Origin: Rhodocyclaceae bacterium UBA6160 | GTDB lineage: Bacteria > Pseudomonadota > Gammaproteobacteria > Burkholderiales > Rhodocyclaceae | Assembly (NCBI GenBank): GCA_002422995.1 | Contig: DIUK01000160.1 | Location: forward strand, 12,797 to 23,073 | Reading direction: 5' to 3' | Length of the DNA stretch: 10,277 nt | Part shown: in pieces, positions 1-7,204 of the stretch | Numbering within the stretch: position 1 is the stretch's first letter | How the letters are laid out: each line of letters begins with the position of its first letter | Made by a program: the position numbers and the translations under genes | The notes under the pieces: model-generated | What the model was told of the DNA's origin: nothing | Seen by the model: the letters and a program-made list of their open reading frames with translations, nothing else | Database searches by the model: none

Positions 1-128
1 CGCGTGGTTTGGGCTTTTCTCGACGTAATGCTAACTTTAGCGCCCACCAGGCGATTGGTCAGCGTTGACTTGCCCACATTGGGACGGCCGATGATAGCCA
101 CATAGCCCGTGCGAAAGTTTTCAGACAT
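1..128 (-). CDS. era: GTPase Era, N-terminal part (cut by window edge)
   Basis: Only the first 42 complete codons are present; the gene runs leftward off the window. The translation begins MSENFRTGYVAIIGRPNVGK and continues into a GAKVSIT...KAQTT segment. GRPNVGKS (residues 14-21) is the P-loop (G1) of the Era/TrmE-type GTPases, and the following segment is the typical Era switch I region. Era is an essential GTPase that binds 16S rRNA near its 3' end and helps mature the small ribosomal subunit; its KH RNA-binding domain would lie outside the window. The ATG follows the rnc stop codon after 2 bases, so the two genes are probably co-transcribed and translationally coupled. No good Shine-Dalgarno sequence is visible, which fits coupling. 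Identity rests on the G1 motif, the Era-like residues after it and the rnc neighbour. Confidence 0.93.
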   Translation of the reverse strand, partial: MSENFRTGYVAIIGRPNVGKSTLTNRLVGAKVSITSRKAQTT

Positions 129-130
129 AT

Positions 131-817
131 TTATTGTGTGTGCTCAATATAAGATAACGCCAAGCGGGCGGCATTCTGTTCGGCAATACGGCGGCTACTG
201 CCTTTGCCGACACAGGCAATATTCAAATCCAAAACAGCACAAGACACTTCAAACTCCTGCGCATGTGCTTCACCATGAAGCGCTACCAATGCATAGTTTG
301 GCAAAGACAATCGTCTTGCCTGCAGAAGCTCTTGCAAAGACGTTTTAGGATCCTTACCCGAGCTTTTGATATTGATGCGGGCAAGCCAAGGTGAAAATAA
401 ACGGTCAATGACTTGCTGCGCGGCACTAAATCCGGCATCCAGATAAATCGCAGCAAACAAGGCTTCCAGTGCATCTGCGAGTGTTGAGGGGCGACGGTCA
501 CCCCCGCTTTTAATTTCACCTTCGCCCAGGCGTAAATAACTTCCTAGTTGCAAGGTATTGGCAATTTCAGCCAAAGTATCTTGTCGTACCAGGCTAGCCC
601 TCAAGCGTGATAAATCGCCCTCTGTGCACTCCGGATAGCGTAAAAAAAGTGCATGAGCAATTGCACAATTCAGGATCGAATCGCCCAAAAACTCAAAACG
701 CTCATTATGAGGCGTGCCAAAGCTGCGGTGGGTCAAGGCCTGCTGAAGTAACTCTGCTCGAAGAAACTGATAGCCAGTTTGCTCTTCAAGTGTCGCCTGA
801 TTGCGCTGACGCTTCAT
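131..817 (-). CDS. rnc: Ribonuclease III
   Basis: The 228-residue protein has the normal length and two-domain layout of bacterial RNase III, which cuts double-stranded RNA in rRNA precursors and some mRNAs. The family signature NERFEFLGDSILN is at residues 38-50. Acidic residues matching the metal-binding catalytic set are E39, E42, D46, D115 and E118 (the last two in TLADALEALF). A double-stranded RNA-binding domain occupies about residues 155-224, starting DPKTSLQELLQ and ending with a GKGSSRRIAEQNAA segment. No key residue is missing. The ATG overlaps the stop of the upstream DUF4845 gene in an ATGA (814-817), and the TAA stop is 2 bases before era, so rnc sits inside a tightly coupled operon. 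In E. coli rnc is autoregulated through a cleavable 5' hairpin; here the start lies inside the upstream gene, so any such control would have to use a structure in that gene's message. Confidence 0.97.
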   Translation of the reverse strand: MKRQRNQATLEEQTGYQFLRAELLQQALTHRSFGTPHNERFEFLGDSILNCAIAHALFLRYPECTEGDLSRLRASLVRQDTLAEIANTLQLGSYLRLGEGEIKSGGDRRPSTLADALEALFAAIYLDAGFSAAQQVIDRLFSPWLARINIKSSGKDPKTSLQELLQARRLSLPNYALVALHGEAHAQEFEVSCAVLDLNIACVGKGSSRRIAEQNAARLALSYIEHTQ

Positions 818-1173
818 TTGGCGGCGCTATTCCCCTCAAAATCAAAAACTAAGCTGACATTATAAAAAAGCGGTACTTTTTTAGTGTAGGCAAAAGCAAT
901 ACTGAAATCGCCATTTTCTTTGGTGATATCAAGATTTTGTCCTGTGACGCTTTTGATCAAGTCGATATCTGCACGTTTATCGTAAGCTGCACGCACATCA
1001 GCAATTGACGCCTCTTTCAAGTTGCCATCATTGGCCGTCGCCTTGACTACTTTGACAATTTTTCCGTATTCCATCCACTCTGGCAATACTTTCATGGCCA
1101 ATAAGGCGACCAAACCGAAAATTACGCTCCCTATTAATAAGCCATTTAGGCTCACTCCCCGTTGAAATTTCAT
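814..1173 (-). CDS. DUF4845 family small membrane protein
   Basis: This is a 119-residue protein of unknown function, conserved between lepB and rnc in many beta- and gammaproteobacteria. It begins MKFQRGVSLNGLLIG and has one hydrophobic segment at about residues 9-29, then a P-E-W-x-E-Y motif (residues 31-36) and a soluble tail of about 80 residues, probably periplasmic. The RG-S-L-G-L start followed by a hydrophobic helix superficially resembles a type IV pilin N-terminus, but there is no prepilin cleavage-site glutamate at the usual place, so I do not call it a pilin. The start is well supported: AGGAG lies 5 bases before the ATG and overlaps the lepB stop region. Its stop overlaps the rnc start by 4 bases. 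The family assignment comes from recognising the N-terminal pattern and the gene position. Confidence 0.85.
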   Translation of the reverse strand: MKFQRGVSLNGLLIGSVIFGLVALLAMKVLPEWMEYGKIVKVVKATANDGNLKEASIADVRAAYDKRADIDLIKSVTGQNLDITKENGDFSIAFAYTKKVPLFYNVSLVFDFEGNSAAK

Positions 1174-1181
1174 ATTTTCTC

Positions 1182-1970
1182 CTAATGAAAAGCGCCAATG
1201 CGCTTTAAATCACTAAAGTTAAACCAGATAAAAAATGCTTTACCGACCAGGTTGGCATCTGGCACGAAACCCCAATACCGGCTGTCCTGGGAGTTATCAC
1301 GATTATCTCCCATAACGAAATAATGACCAGCAGGCACTTGGCAGGTAACTCCATCATAATTGTAATGACATTGATCTTCATGCGGAAATGAGACGATCGG
1401 TCTGACGGTATTCAGCGACTCAGCGTCAAGCAGGATATTGTGCGGCACCTGACCGAGTTGTTCCTTGAACTTGGGTGTGTAATACAGTCGCGCTGGATCG
1501 AGATAATCGCCCGCTGCTTCATGAATAACTTGCTTGCCATTGATCAGCAGTTTTTTATCATGATACTCAACTTTATCTCCCGGTAGCCCGACGACGCGCT
1601 TGATGTAATCAAGTGAAGTATCCGGGGGATAACGAAAAACCACTACATCACCGCGTTCTGGTGATTTGAGTTCGACAATTTTTTTATTGAGAACTGGCAA
1701 ACGTATGCCATAGGTAAATTTATTGACCAAAATAAAGTCACCAACCAGCAATGTGGGGATCATTGAACCAGAAGGGATTTTGAACGGCTCAACCAGAAAG
1801 GAGCGCAATAAAAATACAGCCAAAATAACAGGAAAAAAACTTCCGCCATATTCAACCCACCAAGGATCGTGCGCATCAGCTGGCCGTTTTTTTCTTGCCC
1901 AGAAATGATTGATTGCCCAAAGAACGCCGGTGGCAATAACAAATAAAAACAGGATCAAGGCAAAATTCAT
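1182..1970 (-). CDS. lepB: Signal peptidase I
   Basis: LepB removes signal peptides from exported proteins at the outer face of the inner membrane. The 262-residue protein has two N-terminal membrane segments (about residues 2-20 and 43-62) separated by a basic cytoplasmic loop (ARKKRP). The catalytic serine is S69 in the box B motif PSGSM, and the general base is K124 in YIKRVVGLPGD. The conserved GDNRDNSQDSRYWGFVP box lies near the C-terminus. All catalytic boxes are intact, and the length is a little shorter than E. coli LepB. A GGAG-like Shine-Dalgarno sequence precedes the ATG. It lies 42 bases downstream of lepA, the classical lepA-lepB pairing, and its TAG stop overlaps the ribosome-binding site of the DUF4845 gene. 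It probably processes the signal peptides of RseB and the HtrA protease encoded nearby, as it does for exported proteins generally. Confidence 0.97.
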   Translation of the reverse strand: MNFALILFLFVIATGVLWAINHFWARKKRPADAHDPWWVEYGGSFFPVILAVFLLRSFLVEPFKIPSGSMIPTLLVGDFILVNKFTYGIRLPVLNKKIVELKSPERGDVVVFRYPPDTSLDYIKRVVGLPGDKVEYHDKKLLINGKQVIHEAAGDYLDPARLYYTPKFKEQLGQVPHNILLDAESLNTVRPIVSFPHEDQCHYNYDGVTCQVPAGHYFVMGDNRDNSQDSRYWGFVPDANLVGKAFFIWFNFSDLKRIGAFH

Positions 1971-2012
1971 GGGCTCTCCGAGAAATATCGACAGGCAAAC
2001 TTTTAATAGATA

Positions 2013-3806
2013 CTACTTGTCACCCACCCGCAAAACCGCGAGAAAGGCTTCCTGTGGGATTTCAACTCGTCCCACCTGCTTCATACGTTTTTTGCCTGCC
2101 TTTTGTTTTTCCAGCAACTTCTTCTTGCGTGAAATATCTCCACCATAACACTTGGCCAGCACGTCCTTGCGCATCGCTTTGACATTTTCACGTGCAACAA
2201 TCGTGGCGCCAATCGCTGCCTGAATGGCGACGTCGTACATTTGCCGGGGAATCAGTTCTCGCATTTTTGCCGCTAACTCGCGGCCTCGATAAGCTGAGTT
2301 CGCGCGATGAACAATCAAGGACAAGGCATCGACTTTTTCCGAGTTGATCAACACATCCAGTTTGACCACATCAGCTGCTTGATATTCCTTGAAATCGTAA
2401 TCCAACGAGGCGTAACCGCGGGACACTGACTTCAATTTATCAAAAAAGTCCATAACCACTTCAGCCATAGGCATCTCATAAGTCAGCTGTACCTGCCGAC
2501 CTCGATAAGCAATATTGATCTGTCGCCCACGCTTTTGTTCGCACAAAGTAATCACCGCACCAAGATATTCCTGCGGAACAAAAATGACGGTGGTAATAAT
2601 CGGTTCGCGAATCTCTTCAATTTTTTGCAGTTCAGGCAGCTTGGACGGATTTTCGACCAAAATTTCTGTGCCATCGCGCAAGCGAACTTCATACACAACC
2701 GTAGGCGCGGTGGTAATCAAGTCCTGATCAAACTCGCGCTCCAGGCGTTCTTGCACAATTTCCATGTGCAACAAGCCTAAAAACCCGCAACGAAAGCCAA
2801 AACCTAGCGCCTGTGAGACTTCCGGCTCGTAGTGCAAGGAAGCATCATTTAGTTGCAACTTTTCCAGCGCATCACGCAGCGAGTCATACTGGTTTGCTTC
2901 GATGGGATACAGGCCGGCAAACACTTGCGGCTTGATTTCCTTAAAACCTGGCAAAGGCTCAGTAGCCGGCTTATCTGCCACCGTAATGGTATCGCCGACT
3001 TTTGCCGCATGCAGTTCTTTAATACCGGCAATAATAAAACCCACTTCTCCGGCATTTAATGCTGTGCGCTGCAAGGCTTTAGGTGTGAACACACCGACTT
3101 GTTCACATAAATGCATACTGCTCGTCGACATGAATTTCAATTTGTCTTTCGGTTGCACTTTGCCATCTACGACTCGCACCAGCATGACTACGCCAACATA
3201 ATTGTCAAACCAGGAGTCAATAATCAGCGCCTTAAGCGGTGCACTCTCTTCCCCTTTAGGCGAAGGAATACGCGCAATAACGGCTTCGAGCACATCATCT
3301 ATGCCCAGCCCAGTTTTGGCGGAACACAGCACTGCTTCAGTGGCATCAATGCCGATGACATCCTCAATTTCCTGCCGCGCGTTATCTGGATCAGCCTGAG
3401 GCAAGTCAATCTTGTTCAACACCGGCACAACCTCAACACCTAACTCAATGGCGGTGTAACAATTTGCCACGGTTTGCGCTTCCACGCCTTGAGAGGCATC
3501 AACCACCAGCAGCGCGCCTTCACAGGCCGACAAAGAGCGGCTGACTTCATAAGAAAAATCAACGTGCCCTGGCGTGTCAATCAGATTGAGATTGTAAACT
3601 TGACCATCGCGCGCTGTGTAACTCAAGGCTGCGGTCTGGGCTTTGATCGTGATGCCGCGCTCTCGCTCAATATCCATTGAGTCAAGCACCTGGGCTTCCA
3701 TTTCACGGTCTGATAAACCGCCACATTTATGGATAATGCGATCTGCCAGCGTGGATTTGCCGTGATCAATGTGGGCGATGATAGAAAAATTACGGATGTG
3801 TTTCAT
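2013..3806 (-). CDS. lepA: Elongation factor 4 (LepA) translational GTPase
   Basis: LepA/EF4 is a ribosome-associated GTPase related to EF-G, implicated in translation fidelity and in 30S biogenesis or initiation. From the chosen ATG the protein has 597 residues, close to the E. coli length. The GTPase motifs are all present: AHIDHGKST (11-19), the RERGITIKAQ switch I region, DTPGHVDF, NKIDLP and SAKTG. The LepA-specific C-terminal domain is shown by YGGDISRKKKLLEKQKAGKK near the end. I chose the ATG at 3806 because MKHIRNFSIIAHIDHGKST is the usual family N-terminus. A TTG two codons upstream (3812) is possible but unlikely. Neither start has a recognisable Shine-Dalgarno sequence, and the leader between a strong terminator hairpin and the ATG is very short. 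It is the first gene of the lepA-lepB-DUF4845-rnc-era group. Confidence 0.97.
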   Translation of the reverse strand: MKHIRNFSIIAHIDHGKSTLADRIIHKCGGLSDREMEAQVLDSMDIERERGITIKAQTAALSYTARDGQVYNLNLIDTPGHVDFSYEVSRSLSACEGALLVVDASQGVEAQTVANCYTAIELGVEVVPVLNKIDLPQADPDNARQEIEDVIGIDATEAVLCSAKTGLGIDDVLEAVIARIPSPKGEESAPLKALIIDSWFDNYVGVVMLVRVVDGKVQPKDKLKFMSTSSMHLCEQVGVFTPKALQRTALNAGEVGFIIAGIKELHAAKVGDTITVADKPATEPLPGFKEIKPQVFAGLYPIEANQYDSLRDALEKLQLNDASLHYEPEVSQALGFGFRCGFLGLLHMEIVQERLEREFDQDLITTAPTVVYEVRLRDGTEILVENPSKLPELQKIEEIREPIITTVIFVPQEYLGAVITLCEQKRGRQINIAYRGRQVQLTYEMPMAEVVMDFFDKLKSVSRGYASLDYDFKEYQAADVVKLDVLINSEKVDALSLIVHRANSAYRGRELAAKMRELIPRQMYDVAIQAAIGATIVARENVKAMRKDVLAKCYGGDISRKKKLLEKQKAGKKRMKQVGRVEIPQEAFLAVLRVGDK

Positions 3807-3817
3807 AAACAACCAAT

Positions 3818-3850
3818 AAAAAAGGCGCTCGAACCAGGCAGAGCACCTTT
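3818..3850 (-). terminator. Rho-independent terminator between the CXXC gene and lepA
   Basis: Read on the minus strand, AAAGGTGCTC (3850-3841) pairs with GAGCGCCTTT (3830-3821) to give a 10-bp stem with one G-U pair and a 10-base loop. The stem runs into a run of six Us (3823-3818). This is a textbook intrinsic terminator for the rpoE-to-CXXC operon. On the plus strand the hairpin also forms with one mismatch, but no T-run follows it, so it is directional. Only 11 bases separate the U-tract from the lepA ATG, so it may also act as a leaky terminator or attenuator controlling lepA. Confidence 0.8.
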
Positions 3851-3875
3851 AACGGTTAAAAAAAGAGCTTGAATT

Positions 3876-4160
3876 TTAACGGAAAGCGCTTAAATACTCA
3901 CGGACTTTCGGGATATCGAGAAAATAATGGCACAAAACCTGCCCCTCGCGGCCCAATAAAACAGGCACCAGTTCATCATATTGCGCCACCAGTTGCGGAT
4001 CAGCATCGACATCTACGACATCAATGCTGATTTGGCTTGAAAAACTCAACCCTTCGACTTTCGCCTGCTCATCGAGCAGTTCATTCAGTGCATGAAACAT
4101 GTCATCACATAAATGACAGTACGAACGACTCAGCAACTGAAAATGCGCAGGCCGCGCCAT
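3876..4160 (-). CDS. Glutaredoxin-like thioredoxin-fold protein with CXXC motif
   Basis: This is a small cytoplasmic protein of 94 residues from the ATG. It starts with a beta-strand-like FQLLSRSYCHLCDDM containing the redox motif C15-H-L-C18. A later DVDADPQLVAQYDELVPVLL segment contains the V-P turn facing the active site in thioredoxin folds, where a cis-proline is expected. This matches the glutaredoxin-like DUF836 family. A dithiol redox role is likely, but the substrate is unknown. It begins 1 base after the protease stop, which suggests coupling. A GTG at 4172 is an alternative start: it overlaps the protease gene by 11 bases, adds four residues and has AAGG at better spacing (5 bases) than the ATG has (17 bases). 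The gene is the last of the stress operon before a terminator; a functional link to RseC, another cysteine-rich protein, is only a guess. Confidence 0.85.
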   Translation of the reverse strand: MARPAHFQLLSRSYCHLCDDMFHALNELLDEQAKVEGLSFSSQISIDVVDVDADPQLVAQYDELVPVLLGREGQVLCHYFLDIPKVREYLSAFR

Positions 4161-4161
4161 C

Positions 4162-5619
4162 TTATTTATCACTCAGCCCTTTAATAATGACAAAAGTTTG
4201 TACATCACCACGACGCACCAGCAAGGTGATCGGTTCTTTTTTATCAATGCCAGAAATCAGCTCATTAAATTGGGCTACAGATTTAAGTTCAACTTGGGCA
4301 CCTTGATAAATCACCGAGAGCAAAATATCACCCGGACGCAGCCCTGTTCGAGCACTACCGTTGGTAACGTTTTCGACGACCAAGCCGTTTGGCACACCCA
4401 AGGTGCGCTTTTGTTCAGCTGACAATGGACCGAGCATCAATCCCAGGCGATTGGCCTTGGGCGGTTCTGTCGATTTACGACCTTGCTTGACTGGCAAGGC
4501 TTCATCATCAGGCAACTGCCCCATAGTTACCATCACATCCAGTGTTTTCCCTTTGCGCCAGATCTGCACAGGTACTTTTTCACCCGGTTTCTTTGCGCCT
4601 ACCTGCCGTGGCAACTCGCTGGACTCATCAACGGGCTTACCGTCAAACTTCAGAATAATGTCACCCGCCAAAATGCCGGCTACGTCTGCTGGGGCACTTT
4701 TTTCTACAGATGAAACCAGTGCTCCCTGGGCTTTAGCCAGCCCAAATGATGCCGCCATATCCTTATCAACCTCTTGAATCACAACCCCCATACGCCCACG
4801 GCTTACGCGGCCTTTTTGTTTGAGTTGTGTTTGAATTTCCATCGCCAGGTCAATAGGGATGGCAAAGGATAAACCCATAAAACCACCTGATCTGGAATAG
4901 ATTTGTGAATTGATGCCAACCACTTCACCGCGCATATTGATGAGCGGCCCACCTGAGTTGCCCGGATTAATAGGCACATCTGTTTGAATGAAAGGCACAA
5001 AGTTTTCCTGTGCTAACGAGCGCCCTTTGGCACTGACAATTCCTGCGGTTACCGTGTTGTCAAAGCCGAAAGGCGAGCCAATAGCCACAACCCACTCACC
5101 CACTTTAAGTTTTTGAGGATCACCCAACCGGGAAAACGGCAAGTGAGTTGCTTCAATTTTTATCAAGGCAACATCTGTCCGTTTATCCGCACCCAGCACT
5201 TTGGCCTTGAACTCGCGTTTATCGGTAAGCTTGACGGTTACTGCATCAGCACCATCCACCACATGGGCATTGGTCAAAATATAACCATCTGCGCTGATGA
5301 TAAAACCGGAACCTAGCGATTGATTTTTATATTCGCGTGGCTCTTCGTAAGGACTTTGCTGGCCTGGCATACCTGGTATTTGTCCAGGAAAAAAGCGGCG
5401 AAACAACTCAAAGGCAGGATCATTTTCATCAAACGGTAATTCTTGACTACGTGCATTTCGTTTGATGATGTGCGTTGTGCTGATATTAACAACTGCTGGC
5501 CCTTGCGTTTCGACCAGCTCGGTAAAATCAGGTAACTCGCGCGCCAGACTGTGCAAGCTGAATAAACTCAACATACTGAAAAAAACCACACTGAGCACAG
5601 CAAAATTAAATTTTTTCAT
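4162..5619 (-). CDS. mucD: Periplasmic HtrA-family serine protease (DegP/DegQ/MucD type)
   Basis: From the ATG at 5619 the protein has 485 residues. It starts with a signal peptide (MKKFNFAVLS, then a hydrophobic stretch ending SLA before RELPDF, about residue 26). A trypsin-like domain follows, with the catalytic triad H119 (TNAHVV), D149 (RTDVALIKI) and S222 (GNSGGP). Two PDZ domains lie at about 275-367 and 390-480. The two PDZ domains and cleavable signal place it with DegP, DegQ or MucD rather than the single-PDZ, membrane-anchored DegS/AlgW. The role is degradation and quality control of misfolded periplasmic proteins. An in-frame ATG at 5694 would add 25 residues and bury the signal peptide, so I rejected it. 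AAGGAG lies 12 bases before the chosen ATG, somewhat far. It follows rseC by 46 bases. The symbol mucD is used by analogy with the Pseudomonas operon; degQ or degP would be equally acceptable. Confidence 0.95.
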   Translation of the reverse strand: MKKFNFAVLSVVFFSMLSLFSLHSLARELPDFTELVETQGPAVVNISTTHIIKRNARSQELPFDENDPAFELFRRFFPGQIPGMPGQQSPYEEPREYKNQSLGSGFIISADGYILTNAHVVDGADAVTVKLTDKREFKAKVLGADKRTDVALIKIEATHLPFSRLGDPQKLKVGEWVVAIGSPFGFDNTVTAGIVSAKGRSLAQENFVPFIQTDVPINPGNSGGPLINMRGEVVGINSQIYSRSGGFMGLSFAIPIDLAMEIQTQLKQKGRVSRGRMGVVIQEVDKDMAASFGLAKAQGALVSSVEKSAPADVAGILAGDIILKFDGKPVDESSELPRQVGAKKPGEKVPVQIWRKGKTLDVMVTMGQLPDDEALPVKQGRKSTEPPKANRLGLMLGPLSAEQKRTLGVPNGLVVENVTNGSARTGLRPGDILLSVIYQGAQVELKSVAQFNELISGIDKKEPITLLVRRGDVQTFVIIKGLSDK

Positions 5620-5665
5620 GTTGCTTATCTGCTCCTTGAAAAATATTGAATTAGAAACACGGTTA

Positions 5666-6124
5666 TTAGGGTTGTTCATTAAAAAAAGGTTCATTCATGG
5701 GGGCGCTTCGTTGCAGGCTGAGTGGAGACAGTTTTATGCGTGTTGTTTGGTGGCTCTGATTTTTCAAGCATCCATAGCCCAGCATTAAACCCAATACAAC
5801 ACCTATCGCTGCCCCTCTATCATCATCCAGCCATTGCCCCAGCAGAGCGCCGAAAATAAGCAAAATCAGTGGAACTAAATAAGAGAAGAGCGCCGCACGA
5901 AAAATTACCCCATCAGGAACAATAAGCTTCACCTGATCACCGACCTGTAAATTCAAGGTATTAGGTAACACATAACGACGAACACGCTGAGCGCGGGCAT
6001 TCAACCCACTCTGGCAAACTATCGGGTTAGGACAATTCTCGCAGGCAGCAAGTCTTGCGGGCAGCTCTACCCATACCAGCCCATCTTTCGTTACGTCAAT
6101 AACGTGCGCATCACAATAGGTCAT
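5666..6124 (-). CDS. rseC: RseC/MucC-family inner membrane protein
   Basis: This 152-residue protein has the RseC/MucC layout: an N-terminal soluble region with a cysteine cluster (C28, C31 and C37 in ACENCPNPIVCQSG), then two membrane helices at about 78-99 and 105-120, and a short hydrophilic tail. RseC proteins are linked to sigma-E regulation and to the Rsx system that reduces SoxR; the biochemical role is poorly defined. The cysteine spacing suggests metal or redox binding, which is an inference. The ATG lies 6 bases after the rseB stop. The gene ends in a double stop TAATAA. The last dozen residues are unlike the rest in composition and overlap the region just ahead of the protease gene. 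Family membership is supported by both sequence layout and operon position. Confidence 0.92.
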   Translation of the reverse strand: MTYCDAHVIDVTKDGLVWVELPARLAACENCPNPIVCQSGLNARAQRVRRYVLPNTLNLQVGDQVKLIVPDGVIFRAALFSYLVPLILLIFGALLGQWLDDDRGAAIGVVLGLMLGYGCLKNQSHQTTRIKLSPLSLQRSAPMNEPFFNEQP

Positions 6125-6130
6125 GCTGGA

Positions 6131-7204
6131 TCATTCATTCCTTTGCGCAATGCCATCGCCTAAAAGTTTGAGGGCAAGGACGGGTACTTCGCCTACCACC
6201 ACAATCGTATACTCCTTGAGCTGTCGGTGATACACATTCAAGGCGCCCATGCTGGAAATGACAACAGGACGGACTTGCGCTTTACTGGAGTCAACGCTTG
6301 TGTTTCCTGCTGGGTCTGCACTCAGTTCGATGAAGACTGAAATAGTTGCCACACCATCTGACAATAAGACGTGCAGCGTTTGTGGCTCATTACCCGAATG
6401 ACGGGTCATTGCTTGAATACGCCGGAATCCCGGCAGTTGCTTTTTAAAAACCCAGCCTAAATCTTCAGGGATAACCTGAGTTGTTGTCACTTTATGCACG
6501 CTCAGATCTTGAGTGGGGAAACGTGGTTTTAAGGCATTTTTTGGCAAGCTCGCGCCGATATTTACCTGGGTAAAGCTAAATGAATCCAGTGACTCGCCAT
6601 GCCCTCCAATGATGGTTGAACGTAATAGCAAACCGCTCACAGGATCAAACCAGAATTCATGTCCATAGCGCAATTGGTCACGAGGAATCAGTGCAATAAC
6701 GCGACTATCCAGACCCGCTACTCGCCCTTGACCGGCAGATTGCACGGTGTAATAGCGCTGAATGTGCCGCAAACCACTGGGCAACAAGGCAGGAAACTGA
6801 CGACGCGTTGTCCCGGATTCAACGATCAAGCGCTTGCCATGAGCAAAAAAACTGGTTGTCTCATCGCCATTTCGAATCATTTCCCGCAGGCTGCCATCGA
6901 GTACTTCAGTTCGCTCTAATACTCGACCTGCTTGCCATGTATGGACAATACGTGAAGTTTCCATGCGATCGGCACTGCGGTACACAAATATGCCGTCGTA
7001 AGTGAGTCGTTGCGATGCCTGCGCCATGCGCTCGAGCGCATTGATTTCCGACTCAAGACTGTCGTAAGCAAAAGTCGGCGCTGGTGAGACGGTGAATAAA
7101 GCCGTAATTGACATCGCTTGCAGCAGATATTGGCGCAACGCTTGGCGCGTGCTATTCACCTGCCTGGCGATCGCACTTAACGGGGAGAAACGAAAACCGA
7201 CCAT
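6131..7204 (-). CDS. rseB: Sigma-E regulatory protein RseB/MucB
   Basis: RseB binds the periplasmic part of the anti-sigma factor RseA and shields it from proteolysis until envelope-stress signals displace it. The protein has 357 residues with a long signal peptide: a basic N-region of about 27 residues, then a hydrophobic segment ending PAPTFA (about residue 46). The mature part begins YDSLESEINALERM and contains LTYDGIFVYRS and HTWQAGRVLERTEVLDGS, typical of the N-terminal LolA-like fold of MucB/RseB. The C-terminal domain from about residue 230 carries the GWVFKKQLPGFRRIQAM and MGALNVYHRQLKEYTIVVVG segments. The long N-region raises the possibility of translation from an internal ATG at residue 31, but that would leave a poor signal peptide. 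The start overlaps the rseA stop by one base (TAATG), a clear sign of translational coupling between the two partner proteins. Confidence 0.95.
   Translation of the reverse strand: MVGFRFSPLSAIARQVNSTRQALRQYLLQAMSITALFTVSPAPTFAYDSLESEINALERMAQASQRLTYDGIFVYRSADRMETSRIVHTWQAGRVLERTEVLDGSLREMIRNGDETTSFFAHGKRLIVESGTTRRQFPALLPSGLRHIQRYYTVQSAGQGRVAGLDSRVIALIPRDQLRYGHEFWFDPVSGLLLRSTIIGGHGESLDSFSFTQVNIGASLPKNALKPRFPTQDLSVHKVTTTQVIPEDLGWVFKKQLPGFRRIQAMTRHSGNEPQTLHVLLSDGVATISVFIELSADPAGNTSVDSSKAQVRPVVISSMGALNVYHRQLKEYTIVVVGEVPVLALKLLGDGIAQRNE

Noticed and set aside
3111..3443. 110-codon ORF on the plus strand opposite lepA
   Set aside because: Antisense to the conserved lepA GTPase and following domain, and other overlapping plus-strand ORFs occur in the same stretch; these are composition effects.
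3807..3812. TTG start for lepA at 3812
   Set aside because: The ATG at 3806 gives the usual LepA N-terminus, and the TTG has no better ribosome-binding site.
4361..4777. 138-codon ORF on the plus strand opposite the HtrA protease
   Set aside because: Antisense shadow of the PDZ-coding region, with no recognisable motif or ribosome-binding site.
5620..5694. N-terminal extension of the HtrA protease from ATG 5694
   Set aside because: It would put 25 polar residues before an otherwise normal signal peptide and overlap rseC by 29 bases; the ATG at 5619 directly precedes the signal peptide and has AAGGAG upstream.
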